Shown: in pieces, positions 21,999 to 30,400 of the stretch
How the letters are laid out: every line of letters starts with the position of its first letter
Numbering within the stretch: the stretch's first letter is position 1
Assembly (NCBI GenBank): GCA_910585545.1
Contig: CAJUFN010000019.1
Coordinates: 1-40,543 of the forward strand
DNA length: 40,543 bases
Origin: an uncultured Lachnospiraceae bacterium
GTDB taxonomy: Bacteria; Bacillota; Clostridia; Lachnospirales; Lachnospiraceae
Direction: 5' to 3'
Translations under genes and position numbers: made by a program
The notes under the pieces: generated by a model
Told to the model about the DNA's origin: nothing
Databases searched by the model: none
Seen by the model: only the letters and a program-made list of their open reading frames with translations

Positions 21999-22340
21999 GA
22001 CGGTTGTAATGCTTTCCCACAAAAAACCTGGTAGCGTAATCAATGTAAAGGTGGAGTTTGGCGAGGGTGAGGGCAAAGTGCCACTTGATAATATGCTAAA
22101 AGAGCCGAAGCGTATAGGCCAAAAGAGCGGGTTACATATAAGATGATTAAGGAGTACATAGAAGCGAAATACGGCTTCAAAGTACATACCGCATATATCG
22201 CAGAGGTAAAAAGGGAGTTAGGATTGCCGATGTATGATGCCCCTAATGCGGTAGAGGAATTGAAACAGCCGAGGAAACATCCGACAGCGGAGAAAGTGGA
22301 AGCAATAAAGGATGCCTTGAAACATTTTGAGGTAATTTGA
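21991..22340 (+). pseudogene. rumA: rumA 3' fragment C, frameshifted
   Basis: It encodes HVETVVMLSHKKPGSVINV. One base is then lost near 22092 relative to fragment B, which shifts the frame, and the original frame is regained by TYKMIKEYIEAKYGF and the natural end ALKHFEVI. It is closest to fragment B at the DNA level. It is non-functional as an enzyme and marks an attachment scar. Confidence 0.8.
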
Positions 22341-22395
22341 ATAGACAAAATACCGATTTATAAGGCAGTAAAGGCAAATATGGAGGAATGAAAAG

Positions 22396-23361
22396 ATGTT
22401 AAATAAGAAACTATTATTTATTAGTCATGCAGAAAAGGATAGTGTATTAGTTGAAAAGTTTGTTGATTTGCTTTACGATATGGGAGTTCCAGAGGATTCT
22501 ATGTTTTGCAGTTCAATATCGGAGATTGGGGTTCCGGTTAAAGAGGATATTTATGAATATTTACGTAATTTGTTAGATTCTGAACAAGTTATTCCTATTT
22601 TTATGTTATCAGATAACTATTATGCCAGTGCGGCATGTTTGAATGAAATGGGAGCGGTATGGATGAAACAGAAAGATTATTATACGTTTCTATTACCTGA
22701 TTTTGAGTTTTCTAAAATAAAGGGGGCGATTAATCCTAGTAAAAGAGGTATTTCATTATGGTATAAATCAGAAAGAGAATTACAAAATTTGAAAGAGGAT
22801 TTAAATCAATTCAGAGAGCAAATGTGTAATCTTTTTTACATACAAAAACAAAAAAATTGGGAACGAAAGAGAGATGGATTTATTAAACAAATTCAAGGAT
22901 TTAAAATGGATAGGGACATTATTGTTATCAATTTAGAAGAGTGTGAGGGTTTTTGTATTGGGGAATATGAGAATAGCGGCTGTAGTGTTATATATGATAA
23001 CATCAAAGATAAAATCGATTCCTACATTGATTTTACAAAAACAAAAGCCGAAATATGTTCGGTCGTTATTTTTGTTGGAGAATTGGATGTAAGTTGTCAT
23101 TATAGCATTGGCAAAAAAATAATGTTTGAGTTAAAAGCTGCTGATAGTATATCGAATATAGAAGTAGAATGCAGGTTGAAAAACAGAGATGTTCGTAAAA
23201 AGGTTGTAACGTCGTCAGATTGGGAAAGTTATAGTATACCTTTGCCTGAATTTGGAGGGGATATATCAGAATGGAAATCCTTAAAAGAAATTAAATTTTT
23301 ACTAAGAAGGAAGAATAATTCTGGTGGAAAAATCGAAATAAGAAATATGAAGATAAAATGA
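22396..23361 (+). CDS. TIR-domain protein with C-terminal jelly-roll-like domain
   Basis: This 321-residue protein starts LLFISHAEKDSVLVEKFVDLL, a TIR domain of the bacterial type, with the probable catalytic Glu84 in ACLNEMGAVW. TIR enzymes cleave NAD+ or make cyclic ADP-ribose signals after phage sensing. Residues about 170-321 look like a beta-sandwich of the carbohydrate-binding type: KKIMFELKAADSISNIEVEC, WESYSIPLPEFGGDISEWKSLKEIKFLL and a closing GKIEIRNMKI. No signal peptide is present. No Thoeris effector is adjacent; the following gene is RhuM. Its own C-terminal domain may therefore be the sensor. The start has AATGGAGGAATG upstream. Confidence 0.8.
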   Translation: MLNKKLLFISHAEKDSVLVEKFVDLLYDMGVPEDSMFCSSISEIGVPVKEDIYEYLRNLLDSEQVIPIFMLSDNYYASAACLNEMGAVWMKQKDYYTFLLPDFEFSKIKGAINPSKRGISLWYKSERELQNLKEDLNQFREQMCNLFYIQKQKNWERKRDGFIKQIQGFKMDRDIIVINLEECEGFCIGEYENSGCSVIYDNIKDKIDSYIDFTKTKAEICSVVIFVGELDVSCHYSIGKKIMFELKAADSISNIEVECRLKNRDVRKKVVTSSDWESYSIPLPEFGGDISEWKSLKEIKFLLRRKNNSGGKIEIRNMKIK

Positions 23362-23375
23362 TTGTGGAGGATTAG

Positions 23376-24416
23376 ATGAAAAAAAAGAAAGTTGATGTAG
23401 CCATTCATAGTTCAGCAGCTGAATATTTGACATATATTGCGGCTGTTGGAGATACGGCTGAAAGTATGGAAATGCGTTATGAAGATGAAAATATATGGCT
23501 GACACAGAAAATGATGGCGCAGCTTTATGATGTAAGCTTATCAACTATAAATGAACACATTAAAAAAATATATGGGGATAATGAGCTTACCGAGACGGCA
23601 ACTATTCGGAAATTCCGAATAGTTCAAATGGAAGGCTCAAGGCAGGTGAACCGTGACGTTATCCATTATAATTTGCAGATGATAATTGCTGTCGGTTTTA
23701 AGGTAAACAATGACCGTGCAGTCCGTTTTCGTAAATGGTCAGGGCAAATTGTGAAGGATTATACAATTCAGGGTTGGACGATGGATAAGGAACGTTTGAA
23801 AAGAGGGCATATGTTCACAGATGAATATTTTGAACGGCAGTTACAGAATATTCGTGAGATACGGCTCTCTGAGCGCAAATTTTATCAAAAAGTTACTGAC
23901 CTCTATGCTACGGCTTTTGACTATGACAAAGATGCTAAAACTACCAGACAGTTTTTTCAGACAGTGCAGAACAAAATGCACTGGGCTGTTCATAGGCATA
24001 CAGCGGCAGAACTTATCGTCGAACGAGCAAATGCAGAAAAAGAGCATATGGGATTGACGACATGGGAATCAGCCCCAAATGGAAAAATTGTAAAAACCGA
24101 TGTTTCAATTGCTAAAAATTATTTGAGTGATGAAGAAATGTCTTATATGGAAAGAATTGTGTCTTTGTATCTTGATTATGCAGAACTGCAGGCTGAACGT
24201 CAAATTCCTATGAGTATGGAAGACTGGGCAAAGCGGCTGGATGGATTTCTGGAATTTAACGGAAATGAGATACTTACGGGCGCTGGTAAAATTAGTGCAG
24301 AACAGGCAGAACTTTATGCGGAGACAGAATTTGAAAAGTATCGTGTTGTACAAGACCGAATATTTATGTCTGATTACGATAAGTTTTTAATTGAAATGGA
24401 AGAAAAATCAAAGTAG
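23376..24416 (+). CDS. rhuM: RhuM family protein
   Basis: This 346-residue soluble protein has the RhuM marks: VGDTAESMEMRYEDENIWLTQKMMAQLYDVSLSTINEHIKKIY (a helix-turn-helix region), TIRKFRIVQMEGSRQVNRDVIHYNLQMIIAVGFKVNNDRAVRFRKW, and the conserved tail FEKYRVVQDRIFMSDYD. It may bind DNA. The family was named for Salmonella virulence but is common in defence and toxin-antitoxin settings; its activity is unknown. It follows the TIR gene by 14 bases, in one operon. A decayed relative lies at 26041-26347. Confidence 0.9.
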   Translation: MKKKKVDVAIHSSAAEYLTYIAAVGDTAESMEMRYEDENIWLTQKMMAQLYDVSLSTINEHIKKIYGDNELTETATIRKFRIVQMEGSRQVNRDVIHYNLQMIIAVGFKVNNDRAVRFRKWSGQIVKDYTIQGWTMDKERLKRGHMFTDEYFERQLQNIREIRLSERKFYQKVTDLYATAFDYDKDAKTTRQFFQTVQNKMHWAVHRHTAAELIVERANAEKEHMGLTTWESAPNGKIVKTDVSIAKNYLSDEEMSYMERIVSLYLDYAELQAERQIPMSMEDWAKRLDGFLEFNGNEILTGAGKISAEQAELYAETEFEKYRVVQDRIFMSDYDKFLIEMEEKSK

Positions 24417-24469
24417 ATTTATAGAGTTAAAATAGTGGGAGATATAATTAATTATGTAATAGTATGCCG

Positions 24470-24574
24470 TATTTTGTGGGAAAAGGGTTGCACGAACGGT
24501 ATTAGTACTGTATAAATATTGCCCATATTTCCGTGATTTTGTGGGGATATGTTCTAATTTGGTACTCATGTGGA
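24470..24574 (+). repeat. 105-bp attachment-leader repeat, copy 2, with promoter
   Basis: This is the second copy of 21894-21998 (100 of 105 bases identical). TTGCAC (24488-24493), a 17-bp spacer and TATAAA (24511-24516) form the same promoter. It ends in CATGTGGA at the start of rumA fragment D. Confidence 0.8.
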
Positions 24575-24917
24575 AACCATCGTACTTTTGTCCCACAAAT
24601 CACCAGACAGCTATATTAACGTGAAGATTGAATTTGGAGAAGGTGATGGAAAAGTACCTTTAGATGCAATAGCAGAGCGGGCAAAGAAATATCAGCCGAA
24701 ACCGAAAATCACATATAAAATGATACAGGAATATGTGGAGAAGAAATATGGATTTAAAGTGCATATTGCATATATCGCAGAGGTGAAAAGGTCTTTGGGA
24801 TTGACAATGTATGATGCTCCTAATGCAGTAGAAGAATTAAGACATCCGAGGAAATGTCCACCGAAAGAAAAGGTAGAAGCAATAACGGATGCACTTAAAT
24901 ATTTTGAGGTAATCTAA
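24567..24917 (+). pseudogene. rumA: rumA 3' fragment D (C-terminal domain, intact frame)
   Basis: It encodes HVETIVLLSHKSPDSYINV through to the natural end ALKYFEVI without interruption. Its DNA differs clearly from fragments B and C, so it came from another rumA allele. It has a GTG at 24570 but no ribosome site. It may be the original chromosomal 3' end, because the next gene starts on its stop codon (TAATG), a tight native-looking junction. Confidence 0.75.
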
Positions 24918-25192
24918 TGGATGAAAGGATTTATCAGATTGCAGAGCAGATAGTTGAAATACATCAAAAAGCCTATGAAGTTTATTTGCCTCTGGTTGAG
25001 AATGTGTGTAGCAGAACCGTGTCAGAGGCTGAATTATCACATTTGCTTGACTATCTATTGGATTTTGCATGTAATGAAAAAATATTGGTATTGTATAAAA
25101 AGGTGTGTAGAAGATATTTGTATACATATCCTGGTTGTATTAAGTTTTATGTTGAAGCGTATTGGGAAATGTGGGAAGATGAAAACAAATGA
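24917..25192 (+). CDS. Helical hypothetical protein coupled to rumA stop
   Basis: This 91-residue protein (MDERIYQIAEQIVEIHQKAYEVYLP...) is all-helical, with LSHLLDYLLDFACNEKILVLYKKVCRRY. It is not one I can name with confidence. Its ATG overlaps the rumA fragment stop by one base, so it is either the native downstream gene or travels with the 3' fragment. Fragments A to C lack a copy of it, which favours the first idea. Confidence 0.6.
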   Translation: MDERIYQIAEQIVEIHQKAYEVYLPLVENVCSRTVSEAELSHLLDYLLDFACNEKILVLYKKVCRRYLYTYPGCIKFYVEAYWEMWEDENK

Positions 25193-25270
25193 CTATTTGG
25201 CAGAATATATCTAAGAGAAGTAACAGATACAATGCTTGAGAAAGTTTGTGATAATATTACAGGAGGAGTA

Positions 25271-25804
25271 ATGGGGAAAATAATTAAAGATACAATTCAT
25301 GCGAATGGGATAGATATTGGTATTTATATGCAGGATTTTGAAAATGAATTTATTTCATTGACGGATATTGCTCGATATAAGAGCGATGATCCAACGGCAG
25401 TTATTCAAAACTGGATGAGAAATCGGGATGTTATAGAATTTCTGGGATTATGGGAAAGGTTACATAATTCAGATTTTAATCCCCTCGAATTCGAGGGGGT
25501 TAAAAAGCAGTCTGGAGCGAATGCTTTTACAATGTCACCTAAAAAATGGATAGAAGCGACAGATGCTATTGGTATCGTTTCAAAAGCAGGACGTTATGGG
25601 GGAACATATGCCACAGCGATATTGCTATGTCTTTCGCAACTTGGATTTCTCCGGAGTTTCAGCTATATATTATGAAAAATTATAGGCGTTTAAAGAGAAT
25701 CTGATTCCACCAGAATTAACACCTGCACAGGTGGCGTATACTTATGCTAATGAAACAGATATGTTGAATGTTGTTTTGTTTGGAAAGACGGCGAGGCAAT
25801 GGAA
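25271..25804 (+). pseudogene. KilA-N domain protein, broken by two frameshifts
   Basis: The ATG at 25271 follows AGGAGG. The frame encodes a KilA-N domain: FISLTDIARYKSDDPTAVIQNWMRNRDVIEFLGLWE, then SPKKWIEATDAIGIVSKAGRYGGTYA. After this one base is missing (near 25612), and the family sequence HSDIAMSFATWISPEFQLYI follows in another frame to TGA at 25702. Near 25695 it moves again into NLIPPELTPAQVAYTYANETDMLNVVLFGKTARQWK. KilA-N proteins are phage-type DNA-binding factors. The gene cannot make its full product. Confidence 0.8.
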
Positions 25805-25997
25805 AGCATATAAAGAATTAGAAAAAATAGTGCAAAAACAACCAGTAGCATTTTTGCGTGGGAATGGATTTAGTATTAACTTTGATAGTGATTTTGCAAA
25901 TATTTATGACAGACTTTATGAAGCTCATAAATTACTGATTCAAAGTGGAAAGTATGATGTGTCAATCGCATTATCAAAAAGCAGGACGGTGTTGTGA
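25805..25997 (+). pseudogene. Fragment resembling a DUF4917-type N-terminus
   Basis: In frame with the KilA-N tail, the sequence turns into KELEKIVQKQPVAFLRGNGFSINFDSDFANIYDRLYE and stops at 25997. The GNGFSINF loop is like that of SIR2-like or DUF4917 proteins of defence islands. Only about 60 residues remain. The join to KilA-N is probably a deletion junction. Confidence 0.35.
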
Positions 25998-26040
25998 ATA
26001 AGATCTTTGTGCAGGTGCTTGAGGTTCTTGGATATGATTG

Positions 26041-26347
26041 ACCTATGTTGCTTCTGTGGGAGAACAGGAAGACAGCATCGAAATGCGTTATGAGGATGAA
26101 AATATATGCTGACAGCGAATTGCATCAATTGAATCGTATGGTTACTGCATATTTGGGTTTTGCCGAGAACATGACTTTAGGACGTATTCCTCTTATTATG
26201 GAGGATTGGGAAAAGAGACTCAACAGTTTTATAGAAATGTTCTATTACGGTATTTTGCAGGATGCGGGAAAGGTTTCTGCTGAAATTGCCAAACTTCACG
26301 CTGAAACAGAGTTCGAAAAATATCGTGTAATTCAGGAAAGATTGTAA
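26041..26347 (+). pseudogene. rhuM: RhuM pseudogene with large internal deletion
   Basis: TYVASVGEQEDSIEMRYEDENI is the conserved RhuM start (compare the intact gene at 23376). It then jumps, with a frame change near 26113, to DSELHQLNRMVTAYLGFAE and the conserved tail AETEFEKYRVIQERL. About 200 residues and the true start are missing. Confidence 0.8.
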
Positions 26348-26365
26348 TTGTCAGGAGGATTAATT

Positions 26366-27286
26366 ATGTCTATTTTTGATATTTTCAAGAAGCAAAATAA
26401 TCAATTAAAAACGGAAAATTCATGTTTAACAAAAAATAAAGATTCTGAGGTAAAAGCGGAAATATTTGGATTAATGAAATATGGATTAGTAATGGAAGAG
26501 GATAATCAGGTAAAGAGATTAAATCCCGATGCATGTAAAATTGGCGGGCAGCCATTTTTACCTGTTGATTTTATATGGCCTACATATACTGACAAAAAAG
26601 ATAATGTAACTCGTCCATTGTCTTTCTTCTGTCAGCTAAATTTTTCTGAGCTATCACCTTTGGATAAAGAAAAACAATTTCCTACGCAAGGTATGCTTTC
26701 TTTTTTCTATGAGTGTGAGTCATCCTGTTGGGGATTTGATCCGGAAGATAAAGGTGCGGCAAGAGTATTTTATTTTGAAGATACGACAAATTTTGTAGAA
26801 TTTGATATTCCGGAAGATTTGAATGAAGACTATGTCATTCCAGAAATCGCTGTTAGGTTTAAAATAATAAAGTCATATCCGATGTTTGAAGAATTTGAGG
26901 TTTATAGTGATAAGGAATGTAAGTGGAAAGAGTATGATGATATTCTCGAAGATTTGGGTGTAAATACGAAGGAAGATTTTGAACGACATAAAGTTTTGGG
27001 ATATGCGGATATCATACAAGGCGAGATGCTTTCTGAATGTGAACGAACAAGTAGAGGGGTATATTGCGGCGATCCTGAAAGTTATCAAAATATTCCGAAG
27101 GATGTGGCTGCTGATATTACGAATAAAGCAAAAGAATGGTCATTACTCTTGCAGTTAGGAACAATTGTGAAGGATGACTTTAAGTGGATGTTTGGTGACT
27201 GCGGTATGCTTTATTATTATATTAAGAAGGAAGATTTGGCTGAAAAGCGGTTTGATAATATCTGGTTTTCTGTTCAGTGTTATTGA
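26366..27286 (+). CDS. DUF1963 (YwqG-like) family protein
   Basis: This 306-residue soluble protein is recognisable by KIGGQPFLPVDFIWPTY, PLSFFCQLNFSEL and GMLSFFYE near residues 60-120, and by a C-terminal GDCGMLYYYIKKEDLAEKRFDNIWFSVQCY. This is the DUF1963 arrangement, with unknown activity; relatives are scattered among polymorphic-toxin immunity loci. The ATG at 26366 follows AGGAGG. It is the last gene of the cassette array and ends before a strong terminator. Confidence 0.85.
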   Translation: MSIFDIFKKQNNQLKTENSCLTKNKDSEVKAEIFGLMKYGLVMEEDNQVKRLNPDACKIGGQPFLPVDFIWPTYTDKKDNVTRPLSFFCQLNFSELSPLDKEKQFPTQGMLSFFYECESSCWGFDPEDKGAARVFYFEDTTNFVEFDIPEDLNEDYVIPEIAVRFKIIKSYPMFEEFEVYSDKECKWKEYDDILEDLGVNTKEDFERHKVLGYADIIQGEMLSECERTSRGVYCGDPESYQNIPKDVAADITNKAKEWSLLLQLGTIVKDDFKWMFGDCGMLYYYIKKEDLAEKRFDNIWFSVQCY

Positions 27287-27326
27287 TGATTTCAACCATA
27301 AATAAGCATTTTTAATAAGCGCGAGG

Positions 27327-27370
27327 ATTGTCAAGTTTTGTTTGAAACTTCACACAAAAAACTTGACAAT
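27327..27370. terminator. Strong hairpin at the end of the cassette region
   Basis: ATTGTCAAGTTTT (27327-27339) pairs perfectly with its complement (27358-27370), with a 19-base loop. A-rich and T-rich flanks make it a likely bidirectional terminator between the DUF1963 gene and the convergent surface-protein gene. Confidence 0.75.
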
Positions 27371-27442
27371 TCCTCTTTACATCTAGGTTGAATCAGATAA
27401 ATTTCTAAATGAATTATAGTATGCGCGCTATAATTTTTTCTT

Positions 27443-30400
27443 TCATTGTCGAATCTTTTTTAATATCAGCAACGTACCAAGCGAAAGGGCAAACAGAAGA
27501 ATTGCTGCTGCCGGAGATTGGTCTCCGGTATCTGGAGTGTTTTTGTCCGAACCTGCTTTGTAATCTTTGTATATGGCCGTGAGTGTGATATCCCCTTCGA
27601 TTGGAGTCTTCCAGTCAAAGCGCTTGCTGTCAATCTGCCAGTCAACAAATACTTTTCCCGGGCGTTCCGGGGCATCTACGCGTTTTGCGCATTCTCCGTG
27701 ACGGACTGTCTGCTGGTTGATCGGCAGATATTTGCCCATCTGTTCATCATAATACTGTGTATCCACCTGGTGAAGCTGCACCTCTGAATATTCGATACGG
27801 AGGGGCTGCTCTTTTCCGACAAATTCAAAGAGATATTTGGTCTGCCCATCCTCTAAGCGAGTCACCGTTTTGTTGACTGCAATTGGAAGATTGTTTTGAT
27901 CGAAGATACCAAATGATAAATCAAAGGTTTTACCCTTTGGTACAACGATTTCAATCGACAGTGGTTGGTCCAGTTCAAAGAAGATTGCGCCGGAATCTTC
28001 TGTATAGTGCGCAAGATTTTTGTAATTTACCTGCAGCTGAGAAGACGCGAGATTACCCAAGCTAAGCTTAAAGCCAGGGGCACCTTCTTTGTAGACAAAC
28101 ACATCTCTATTTGGCATGATAAAGCTAAAATATTCATAGGAATGGTAGGTCAGTCGGATGAGGATTCCGTGTCCATCGGACGCATAAACATTGGTCGCTT
28201 TTGTCGCAGAAGGTACGAAGACCAGAACCTCTTTGCCAGGTAATCTGTTTTCATTTCCACCATCCACAAAACGCATGTTGTAATTAACTAGTTTCACTTT
28301 CTTGTAATAAGAAATTTTTAGTGAAATCTCAACGTTTTTGCTGGTAGTTTGAATGCTGTACAGATCCGGTCCATCTTGAATAGACGATTCCTTTTTGACT
28401 GATATAGGTTTTCTATTCTCATCTACAGCAATGATTTCGTAAATAGAATCCGCTCCTATGTAGTAGTCGACCTGTATATAGGTCTTTTGATTAGGTGGAA
28501 TATTCGCCGTGCTGCCTGAAATATTTGGCGTGCCATCTGCAAACCGAATATTCGCCTGTGACGGATCTGTTGATTTAATGGTCATCACAGTATAAGGGGT
28601 AAACTGCGCAGAAATTGTGACGTTTCGGTTGCCCATTGTAAAACTGTAGGTGTCCTTTGACTTGGTAAGTTCCAGCTCATTTCCGCCATATTCTTTCACC
28701 GTGACAGATTCAAGTACAGCATCTCCGAACGTTTCAGCAGTAAAAGTCACGGTTTCCCCATTCTTATAAGAACGCTCAGCAGTATTGATTCCCACGCCAT
28801 GTTCAATAAATTTCAAACTGCCGCTTCCGGTGCAGTCAATTGTCGCGGTATGCAAACCGGATATAATCTGTGCGAAAGCCGGTGTTACCGTGACATTTTC
28901 CTTCGGCATTTTAAACTGCAAAACCGTATTGTTGACAATAGCCGGAATATCATCATAGCTTGTTTGACCGATGACGGTACAATTTTCGATATAATAACCG
29001 TCATTTGGTTGAAGTTCTATCTGTACAGTGTCTCCCGGGGCATAGGTAATCGGATAGTTAAGCCACTCGCTGTTGCTGCACGCGATACCTGTGAAAGCGA
29101 TTGTCCCATTGTTCGCAGTGGAGAGGGAAACGGTATGCCCATCTCGGTAAGTCACGTTGACAATCACTGCCTCGTCAGGCATTTCAAATCGATAACTTTT
29201 GGAGGTTGGAGTGGTGCGCAGATCTTCATTTGTTATGTTAGATATGCGGATATTACGCCCGGTTGTTGTGGCAGCAGTCACCGTGTCTATCAGTTTCCCC
29301 TGATAAGGGCGAACATTCAGCTCGACCGTGTCGCCAGCGTGGAATTCTCTGCTGATCATACCATTGCTGCCTGCAAACAGCGCTTCACCTTCCTTGCTGG
29401 ATGCAAGGTCTACCGTGTGGGTTTTATAAGCATGGTCAGGTGCCCCAAATGTGGCGGTCACTCTGGCATCTTGATAAGGAACCGGGAGGTGAAAATAGTA
29501 ATATCCGTCTTTATCGGTTTGCAGGTAAGGCAGTAATTCTTCTGCTGAGGTGTCCGAGCCATTTATGCTTCCGCCGACTAAATCAACCGTATAGGCACCA
29601 TTGTTGGCGGTTAGTACCAAGGATTTTAATACCTGATTATCGCCTGGTCTTACTTTCGCGACCATTGGCGTACCGCTTAACAGCAATTCGCGGGAAGGAT
29701 TAAAGGCAGCGCCGGTTGGATTACCTTCCGCATCGGCTTGATAGATCTCAAGTGTTCCGTTTCCGACTGTGGAAGAGAAAAACGAGATGCGCGGGGTACC
29801 GGAGAGCATGACGAGTACCTCTTTGCCTCCATAAGAGCCGCGGTTGTCGTAAATATCGCCTTCTACATCAATCAGAACCTGATTTTGTCTGGCATTGTCC
29901 CGGTAAAGCGGAAGTTCAACATTTAAAAAGGTGGTATCCATGTCTTGATTGTCCGGAATCATAGTATTAGAAGGACTCCACTCGCGCTTAGTATCCATGA
30001 GCATGAAAGCACCCTTTTTTAAAGTATCGTGGTTATAACTGCCAGTAGTTTTGGTGATGTTTGGCAGATTGGTCAGCCCCTGAGATTTTAAAAAGGTGAC
30101 CAGATGCTGCCCGTCGGAAGCATCGGAGGTGTATGCTGCCACATTTAACAGGCTTTGAATGTCGCCCACCGATTTCGGCATGTAATACCAGCTCGGACTC
30201 GAAGAGGAGAGCAGGTTGTCAAAGTCCGCATTAAGTGCCCGGGCATCACTGTATCGCAGATCCAAGGCAACACTTACTAAGTCGTTGGCAACCAGTTGGA
30301 TATTGTTTTTGGATGTGTCCGGGTCATTATCGCTTTTTAAAATTGCATATGCGGTATTGCTGCCAACCGGGCGTACCTGATAGACCTGAACAATCTCTTG

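Noticed and set aside
22396..23361. Canonical Thoeris system
   Set aside because: Only a TIR protein is present; no ThsA-type SIR2 or SLOG effector is nearby.
25481..25498. An 18-bp perfect palindrome with CCCCTCGA and TCGAGGGG arms inside the KilA-N gene
   Set aside because: It encodes a normal part of the KilA-N protein (NPLEFEG), has no loop and no partner elsewhere; probably chance.
28799..29536. A 245-codon plus-strand frame opposite the giant surface protein
   Set aside because: It is the complement of a repeat-rich coding region with no start signals; the minus-strand protein has a signal peptide and anchor.
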